Source: an uncultured Pelagibacteraceae bacterium
GTDB lineage: Bacteria; Pseudomonadota; Alphaproteobacteria; Pelagibacterales; Pelagibacteraceae
DNA length: 47,169 bases
Assembly: GCA_902589395.1 (NCBI GenBank)
Contig: CACIST010000005.1
Coordinates: 1 to 47,169 of the forward strand
Reading direction: 5' to 3'
Position 1 is the stretch's first letter; every line of letters begins with the position of its first letter. The notes under the pieces were generated by a model. The model saw nothing but the letters and a program-made list of their open reading frames with translations. It searched no databases and had not been told where the DNA came from. This document shows, one piece after another, positions 41,873-47,169 of this stretch. The translations under genes and the position numbers were made by a program.

Positions 41873-42945
41873 TTTATTTTCCAGTTAGTTGAAGAAGTGT
41901 CAATACTAATTCCATAAGACAAAATATCTTTTAAAAATCTTTTTGGACTGCTGCTATAATAAACTTTATATATAATCATGTTACTATCGAACTTTTCAAT
42001 ATTATACCTATTTACAAAGTCTAAATTACCTAAAGCATTTTCTAAATTTAATGTTTTTTCTGTATTATTTGATTCTACTAATAATCGGATTGGAACAGAT
42101 GTAGATAGACTCATTTTATTTATAGATTTCCAATTATCCTCATATTTGTTTTTTATATTAAGTATCATTGAATTTAAATCTGCTTGATCTTCTATATTTT
42201 TATTTATAAAATTTTTACTTATTATTTTAAACTTATTGTCAAAATTAATTTTTGAATAAAATTTAATATTATTTTTCTGTTTAAAAATTATCATTATTAT
42301 AAAATTTTCAAAATAATATTTTTTTAATATTTTTTTGAAATTATAATTTTCAATATCTTGTAAGTTGTTTTTTATACTTAAATAATCTTCTACATCCTCA
42401 TTTGGCATGACATAAGAAATTTGAAAATAATTTTTTTCAATGTTTTGCCAACTTTTTGCAAAAATATTTTCACTTAAATAATTAAAATTATTAGTTTCTA
42501 AATCAACTAGAACTGGTATTAAAAAAACATTTATTTTTTTTGGTAATGAAATAGTTATATTTTTAGTGTCTAAGAATTTAATTAACTTTTTTCTATTAAA
42601 TTCTACCTCCATAATACTTTTATATTTCTGGTTTATAAATTTTTCGTCCAATATTGAAAAGTTTTCGATTAATTTCTTAATATCGTTTATTGGCGTATTT
42701 CTAATTTTATCAAGGTCTTTTCTCTCAAGTATCATTTGTGAGATATCATCAAATGCTTTTGTAAAGCCTCTATCAATAACTTTAAGTTTATTAAAATTGA
42801 GATTATATTTTTCCTGAACTTCAATTTTTGAAACAACAAAAGTTTTAGCAAGCGCCTCTTTTGTGGAAAACTCTATAAAATTAAAGGTTAATAATATGAA
42901 AAATATATATAAACAACTTGATATATTTTTTTTAAAAAAAAACAT
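41869..42945 (-). CDS. DUF2066-like exported protein
   Basis: A 358-residue protein from ATG 42945. A hydrophobic N-terminal helix (KNISSCLYIFFILLTFNFIE) ends near ALAKTF and looks like a signal peptide or anchor. The body is very Asn/Ile/Lys-rich with no motif I know. I assign DUF2066 mainly from position: DUF2066 genes lie between purM and hda in many proteobacteria, and RGFTKAFDDISQMILERKDL resembles its start. The frame is open to 42978, but that would overlap the purM start, leaving no room for either promoter. Its function is unknown. Confidence 0.65.
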   Translation of the reverse strand: MFFFKKNISSCLYIFFILLTFNFIEFSTKEALAKTFVVSKIEVQEKYNLNFNKLKVIDRGFTKAFDDISQMILERKDLDKIRNTPINDIKKLIENFSILDEKFINQKYKSIMEVEFNRKKLIKFLDTKNITISLPKKINVFLIPVLVDLETNNFNYLSENIFAKSWQNIEKNYFQISYVMPNEDVEDYLSIKNNLQDIENYNFKKILKKYYFENFIIMIIFKQKNNIKFYSKINFDNKFKIISKNFINKNIEDQADLNSMILNIKNKYEDNWKSINKMSLSTSVPIRLLVESNNTEKTLNLENALGNLDFVNRYNIEKFDSNMIIYKVYYSSSPKRFLKDILSYGISIDTSSTNWKIK

Positions 42946-42956
42946 AACTTTGTTAT

Positions 42957-43979
42957 ATGGCATCAAATAAATTAACATACAGTAAGAGTGGAGTTAATAT
43001 TCCAAAAGCAGATAGGTTTGTTAAGTTCATAAGTTCGCTAGCAAGAAAATCAAAGAAAAGTGGTGATTTTAAGAATATAGGAGGCTTTGGGGCAATCTCG
43101 CCAATACCTAAAAAACTAAAAGACCCTAACATTGTTACTAGTACTGATGGAGTTGGAACAAAAATTGAGATTGCAAATTATCTAAATAAATTTAACACAA
43201 TTGGTATAGATCTTGTTGCAATGTGTGTAAATGATTTGGTGGTTCAAGGAGCGAAGCCTTTTTTATTCTTAGACTACATTTCGATTAACAAAATTAATTT
43301 AAGTAAGTTAAAAGATTTAGTAAGAGGAATTGTTAAGGGATGTGATATTGCTAGTTGCAAATTAGTTGGTGGCGAAACTGCTGAAATGCCAGGAACATAC
43401 TCAAAAGGGAAATTTGATATAGCAGGTTTTGCTGTTGGTCTTGTTGAAAAGAAAAAAATACTAAATAAAAAAATTAGAAATAATGATCTTATTTTAGCTG
43501 TGCCTTCTAATGGACTTCACTCTAACGGTTATTCTTTAGTGAGATATCTCTTAAAAAAGAAAAAAATAAATTTAAAAACTAGCAAATTTCTCAAGGACGA
43601 ATTAATTAGACCAACAAAAATTTATGTAAAAGAATTATCTCTTATAAATGAAAAAAATTTAATAAATGGATGTGCAAACATAACTGGTGGAGGTCTAGTG
43701 GATAATATTCAAAGAATAATACCAAAAAATTTATGTGCTGAAATAGATCTAAATAGAATCAAAACATTAAAAATTTTTAGATGGTTATATAAAATGGGTG
43801 TAAGTGAGAAAGAAATGTTAAAGACCTTCAATTGTGGTGTAGGTTTTTGCTTAGTGACAAATCCTAGAAATTTAAATTTAATAAGTAAATATTTTGGAAA
43901 AAAATTTAAACCTTATATAATTGGAAAAATAACTAAAAATTCAAAAAAAGTAAAATTAAGTGGAAAAATATCCTGGTAA
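42957..43979 (+). CDS. purM: Phosphoribosylformylglycinamidine cyclo-ligase (AIR synthetase)
   Basis: A 340-residue PurM that closes the imidazole ring with ATP to give aminoimidazole ribotide. YSKSGVNIPKADRFVKFI is the N-terminal block, NIVTSTDGVGTKIEIA the ATP/metal loop, DLVAMCVNDLVVQGAKPFLF the core, and GGETAEMPGTYSKG a catalytic-loop hallmark. NITGGGLVDNIQR ends the second domain. It starts only 11 bp from the divergent DUF2066 start and overlaps purN by 20 nt. Confidence 0.96.
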   Translation: MASNKLTYSKSGVNIPKADRFVKFISSLARKSKKSGDFKNIGGFGAISPIPKKLKDPNIVTSTDGVGTKIEIANYLNKFNTIGIDLVAMCVNDLVVQGAKPFLFLDYISINKINLSKLKDLVRGIVKGCDIASCKLVGGETAEMPGTYSKGKFDIAGFAVGLVEKKKILNKKIRNNDLILAVPSNGLHSNGYSLVRYLLKKKKINLKTSKFLKDELIRPTKIYVKELSLINEKNLINGCANITGGGLVDNIQRIIPKNLCAEIDLNRIKTLKIFRWLYKMGVSEKEMLKTFNCGVGFCLVTNPRNLNLISKYFGKKFKPYIIGKITKNSKKVKLSGKISW

Positions 43980-44532
43980 AAAAAATACTGCTGTATTTAT
44001 TAGTGGTAGAGGTAGTAACTTAAAATCTTTAATAAAACACTCCAAAAAAAAGAATTCTTTAATTAAAATTCGATTAGTTATTTCAAATAATCCAGATGCT
44101 GAGGGATTAAAATATGCATCTAGATCTAAAATTAAAATTTATGGAAATATAAATAAATCAAATTTTGAAAATAACTCACTTAAATTACTAGAGAAATATA
44201 ATATAGATTTAATTTGTTTGGCTGGATTTATGAAAATCTTGTCAGGTAATTTTATAAAAAAATTTTCGAAACCAATATTAAATATTCATCCATCACTTTT
44301 ACCAAAGTATAAAGGATTAAATACACATGAGAGAGCAATTAACAATAAGGATCGATTTGCAGGAGCATCAATTCACAAAGTAACAGAAAAACTAGATTCA
44401 GGTAAAGTTATTTTACAAAAGAAAGTGAAAATCCTAAAAACAGATAATATAAGAAGTTTAGAAAAAAAAGTGCTTAAAATTGAACATGAAATTTATCCAA
44501 AAGCTATTGATAAGTTTTTAACTAATCTTTAA
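43960..44532 (+). CDS. purN: Phosphoribosylglycinamide formyltransferase
   Basis: A 190-residue folate-dependent GAR transformylase. TAVFISGRGSNLKSLI binds phosphate. ICLAGFMKILS, NIHPSLLPKYKG (catalytic Asn and His) and HKVTEKLDSGKVILQ (catalytic Asp) are all in place. It adds a formyl group from 10-formyl-THF in purine synthesis. The start lies inside purM (20-nt overlap), which couples the two steps. The 3' end overlaps ndk by 11 nt on the other strand. Confidence 0.95.
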   Translation: MEKYPGKKNTAVFISGRGSNLKSLIKHSKKKNSLIKIRLVISNNPDAEGLKYASRSKIKIYGNINKSNFENNSLKLLEKYNIDLICLAGFMKILSGNFIKKFSKPILNIHPSLLPKYKGLNTHERAINNKDRFAGASIHKVTEKLDSGKVILQKKVKILKTDNIRSLEKKVLKIEHEIYPKAIDKFLTNL

Positions 44533-44932
44533 AAAAAAAATTTAACTCTATCATTGCATTTTCAACACTATCTGATCCATGAACAGAATTTTTATCAATT
44601 GAAATACCATATTTTTTTCTTAGTGTTCCTTCTTCTGCATCTTTAGGGTTAGTTGCTCCCATCAATTTTCTATTTTCTAGAACAGCATTGTCTTTTTGTA
44701 GGTTCATTACAACAATTGGTCCAGAAGATAAGTAAGCACACAAATCATTATAAAATGGTTTAGACTCATGAACTTTATAAAACTTTTCAGCTTCTTCTTT
44801 AGAAATATGAATTTTTTTTTCCTTTAAAATTTTAAATCCATTATTTTTAAATTCATTTTTAATCTGATCTTGCAAATTTCTTTCAACAGCATCTGGTTTA
44901 ATTATAGATAATGTTTGTTCAATATTACTCAT
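44522..44932 (-). CDS. ndk: Nucleoside-diphosphate kinase
   Basis: A 136-residue Ndk. TLSIIKPDAVERNL opens the fold, the phospho-accepting histidine is H118 in KNSVHGSDSVENA, and RKLMGATNPKDAEEGTLR is the family block. It equilibrates nucleoside tri- and diphosphates. It overlaps the 3' end of pepA by 8 nt and so is translated with it. Confidence 0.96.
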   Translation of the reverse strand: MSNIEQTLSIIKPDAVERNLQDQIKNEFKNNGFKILKEKKIHISKEEAEKFYKVHESKPFYNDLCAYLSSGPIVVMNLQKDNAVLENRKLMGATNPKDAEEGTLRKKYGISIDKNSVHGSDSVENAMIELNFFFKD

Positions 44933-46364
44933 AATTCTCCTCTATAAATTTATTTAATAGTCTAACACCATATCCTGTTGCTCCTCCGGAATTTAAAGCT
45001 CCAGCATATTTAGAAAATGCCATTCCAGCAATATCTAAATGCGCCCAGGGTGTTTTATTAATTATAAATCTTTGTAAAAATTGAGCCGCAGTTGTTGATC
45101 CAGCTCCACCAACGTAATTAATATTTTGCATATCTGCGTTATTTGAATTCATTAATTTATTATAATTTTCATGTAAAGGCATTTCCCATACTTTTTCCTC
45201 TACTTGTTGTCCAGCTTCAAAAAGTTGTTTAGATAATTTTTTATTATTTGACCACAGTCCGGCATATTCAGACCCAAGCGCAACTATTATTGCTCCAGTT
45301 AATGTCGCTAAGTCAATAATTAAACTTGGTTTAAACTTCTTCTCTGTGTATGTAAGTGCATCTGCTAAAACCAGTCTTCCTTCAGCATCAGTATTTAAAA
45401 CTTCAATCGTTTGACCACTATAAGATTTTACAATATCTCCAGGTCTTTGGGCATTTGCTCCAGGCATATTTTCAACTAATCCTACAACTCCAACTGCATT
45501 AATTTTGGATTTTCTTAAAGCTAGAGTTTTCATAAGACCAACTACAGTTGCTGAACCTGCCATATCATATGTCATATCTTCCATAAATTTTGCAGGCTTG
45601 AGTGAAATTCCTCCAGTATCAAAACAAACTCCTTTTCCAACGAATGCTAATGGTTTTGATTTACTTTTACTTCCATTCCACTCCATTGTTACCATGTATG
45701 AACCTCTAATACTTCCTTGTCCAACACCAAGTAATGCATTAAATCCTAATTTTTTTAATCTTTTTTGATCATACACTGTAACTTTTAATCCAAATTTTCT
45801 TAATTTAACAATTCTCTTTGCGTACTCGTCTGGATGTAAAATATTACCAGGTTCGGAAACTAAATCTCTGGTTAAAAAAACTCCTTCCAAGAGAGCATTT
45901 AACTTATTCCTTAGCAAATTTGTTTTCTGGATACCATTCCCAAAGACACTTAACTTAATTTCCAAATTTTTATTTTTTATTTCAGTCTTGTAGATACTAA
46001 AATTGTAAGATTTTAATTGTGCACCATGGAGTATTTTTTCTAATTGGACACTTGTTAGAGAATTATTGCTAGAATTAATAAAGGAAGCTTCAATTTTATT
46101 TTTTGTTAAAAATTCGTAGAGTTTTGAACCCATCTTTTCATAATCTATGGATAATTCAGATTTAGTACAATTTACAAATATGTAGGATTTATCATTATAA
46201 TCCTTTTTAAGAAAATTCTGTTCGTTGAACAATTTACTAGAAAATATTGATTTATTTAATGGCTTAAGATATTTGCTTTTAATTGTTTTTTTATTAACAA
46301 AAATAACCTCATTATCTTTAGCATCTCTGTTTATATTAGTTGCAAATTTTATATTTAGCTTCAT
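44925..46364 (-). CDS. pepA: Leucyl aminopeptidase (cytosol aminopeptidase, M17)
   Basis: A 479-residue M17 peptidase. GKGVCFDTGGISLKPAKFME and DMTYDMAGSATVVG hold the metal-binding Lys and Asp residues, and NTDAEGRLVLADALTY is the family signature with two more metal ligands. HLDIAGMAFSKYAGALNSGG lies near the end. The N-terminal 150-residue macro-like domain is weakly conserved and AT-rich. It removes N-terminal residues from peptides in the cytosol. It diverges from lptF across 54 bp, the arrangement known in many proteobacteria. Confidence 0.95.
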   Translation of the reverse strand: MKLNIKFATNINRDAKDNEVIFVNKKTIKSKYLKPLNKSIFSSKLFNEQNFLKKDYNDKSYIFVNCTKSELSIDYEKMGSKLYEFLTKNKIEASFINSSNNSLTSVQLEKILHGAQLKSYNFSIYKTEIKNKNLEIKLSVFGNGIQKTNLLRNKLNALLEGVFLTRDLVSEPGNILHPDEYAKRIVKLRKFGLKVTVYDQKRLKKLGFNALLGVGQGSIRGSYMVTMEWNGSKSKSKPLAFVGKGVCFDTGGISLKPAKFMEDMTYDMAGSATVVGLMKTLALRKSKINAVGVVGLVENMPGANAQRPGDIVKSYSGQTIEVLNTDAEGRLVLADALTYTEKKFKPSLIIDLATLTGAIIVALGSEYAGLWSNNKKLSKQLFEAGQQVEEKVWEMPLHENYNKLMNSNNADMQNINYVGGAGSTTAAQFLQRFIINKTPWAHLDIAGMAFSKYAGALNSGGATGYGVRLLNKFIEENYE

Positions 46365-46418
46365 TTTTTTGAAAATTTATTTAGATAATGTTGTATATTT
46401 AATAAAACATAAATTTCA

Positions 46419-47169
46419 ATGAATAAATTAATATTTCGTAAATTTTCCCAAGATATTGTTAATTTCTTTTTAATTGCCTCTTTCAGTATTACTTTTATTG
46501 TGTGGATAATTCAGGCTGTTAACTTTTTAGACTTGGTTTCAGACGATGGACATAGTTTAAATGTTTATTTTACTTACGTCACACTCAGTTTGCCGAAAAT
46601 ATTCAGTAAAACTATAATTTTTGTTTTTTTTATATCAGTATTTTATGTAATCAATAAATATAATAGTTCAAATGAGCTAATAGTTTTTTGGAACAATGGT
46701 ATAAAAAAAATTAAGTTTATAAATTTTATTTTACTTTTTTCAGTATTTTTTTTGATTTTACAATTAGTTTTTAATTTGTTTATAGTTCCCAAATCACAAA
46801 ATCTGGGAAGATTATATATCAAAGACTCAAATATAGATTTTTTACCAAAATTAATTTCAGAAAAAAAATTCATCAATGTAGTAAAGAATCTTACAATATT
46901 TGTTGAAGAATACAAAAAAGATGGAAAACTTAATAAAATTTATATTAATGAGAAGATAGATACAGAAAACTCAAAAATTATAGTTGCAGAAAGTGGAAGA
47001 ATTATAAAGAAAAACAAAAAGTATACATTAAGACTATCTAATGGAAGAATAACAAATATTAATAATAGTAATACATATACTTTAAACTTTTCTGAGACAG
47101 ATTATGATTTATCAGACTTTTCAACTAAAACAACTACGCATACAAAAGTACAAGAAGCAGATTCGATTG
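46419..47169 (+). CDS. lptF: LPS export permease LptF (YjgP/YjgQ family), 3' end beyond window
   Basis: 250 codons are open from the ATG at 46419 to the window edge. The protein starts MNKLIFRKFSQDIVNFFLIA and has three hydrophobic segments at about 15-35, 65-85 and 105-125. A periplasmic jelly-roll begins at about residue 130 (KDGKLNKIYIN, then AESGRIIKKNKKYTLRLSNG), as in LptF/LptG. It would form the inner-membrane part of the LptB2FG exporter. LptF is preferred over LptG because of its place next to pepA. An antisense frame inside it at 46643-46915 is not a gene. Confidence 0.88.
   Translation, partial: MNKLIFRKFSQDIVNFFLIASFSITFIVWIIQAVNFLDLVSDDGHSLNVYFTYVTLSLPKIFSKTIIFVFFISVFYVINKYNSSNELIVFWNNGIKKIKFINFILLFSVFFLILQLVFNLFIVPKSQNLGRLYIKDSNIDFLPKLISEKKFINVVKNLTIFVEEYKKDGKLNKIYINEKIDTENSKIIVAESGRIIKKNKKYTLRLSNGRITNINNSNTYTLNFSETDYDLSDFSTKTTTHTKVQEADSI

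Noticed and set aside
46643..46915. 90-codon minus-strand frame near the window end
   Set aside because: It lies antisense to lptF, whose plus-strand frame is open to the edge with membrane segments and a jelly-roll.
1..47169. tRNA, rRNA, CRISPR, riboswitch or mobile element
   Set aside because: I looked in all gaps for T-loop GTTCRA motifs, regular repeats, transposase or integrase proteins and known riboswitch cores and saw none. Gaps are mostly too short to hold them.

Overview
The window looks like part of the streamlined genome of a marine alphaproteobacterium, most probably SAR11 / Candidatus Pelagibacter or a close relative. The reasons are very low GC (about 30 % by eye), lysine- and asparagine-rich proteins, almost no intergenic DNA, genes that overlap by 1-11 nt, and alphaproteobacterial markers (NDUFA12, DUF2155, an IscR-led suf operon, HdaA with a DUF2066 gene). 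I could not run a search, so the assignment rests on recognition. I found no tRNA, rRNA, CRISPR, insertion sequence or phage gene. No stretch over 300 bases lacks a gene.

Region 1 (1-13852) is accessory carbon catabolism. Myo-inositol genes lie at both ends: iolD plus a Gfo/Idh oxidoreductase on the left, and iolE, a second Gfo/Idh oxidoreductase and an iolG-like gene on the right. The iolG-like gene carries a single-base frameshift at an A9 run near its 3' end. Between them is a cluster I do not recognise as a described pathway: an aldehyde dehydrogenase, an HpcH/HpaI class II aldolase, a ketopantoate hydroxymethyltransferase-like protein that has lost its metal ligands, a bacterial homologue of the human zinc protein C11orf54 (DUF1907), a ketopantoate-reductase-like enzyme, two unrelated Fe(II)/2-oxoglutarate dioxygenases and a D-2-hydroxyacid dehydrogenase. 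Two divergent operons at its centre share a 63-bp gap that holds a perfect 7-5-7 palindrome. This cluster is the best candidate for an undescribed system.

Region 2 (13861-23950) covers nitrogen and iron-sulfur metabolism. It has a DMT transporter, a YbaK-type editing deacylase and glnA, followed by a strong stem-loop and a 45-codon ORF. Then comes the tight eight-gene operon iscR-sufBCDS-sufU-sufT-sufA. Its promoter overlaps a near-perfect type-1 IscR site, so the operon is probably repressed by [2Fe-2S]-IscR. An alpha/beta hydrolase is divergent from it.

Region 3 (23951-47169) is core housekeeping: anmK, tyrS, the operon pbp1A-prfB-asmA-like (prfB keeps the classic +1 programmed frameshift), an RNase E/G without its usual zinc-link cysteines, thiSG, aroQ-accB-accC, NDUFA12-DUF2155, a stand-alone C-terminal domain of class II ribonucleotide reductase, DUF2066-hdaA-aspS, purMN, ndk, pepA and the start of lptF. 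Convergent gene pairs meet stop codon to stop codon throughout, several of them sharing the tetranucleotide TTAA.
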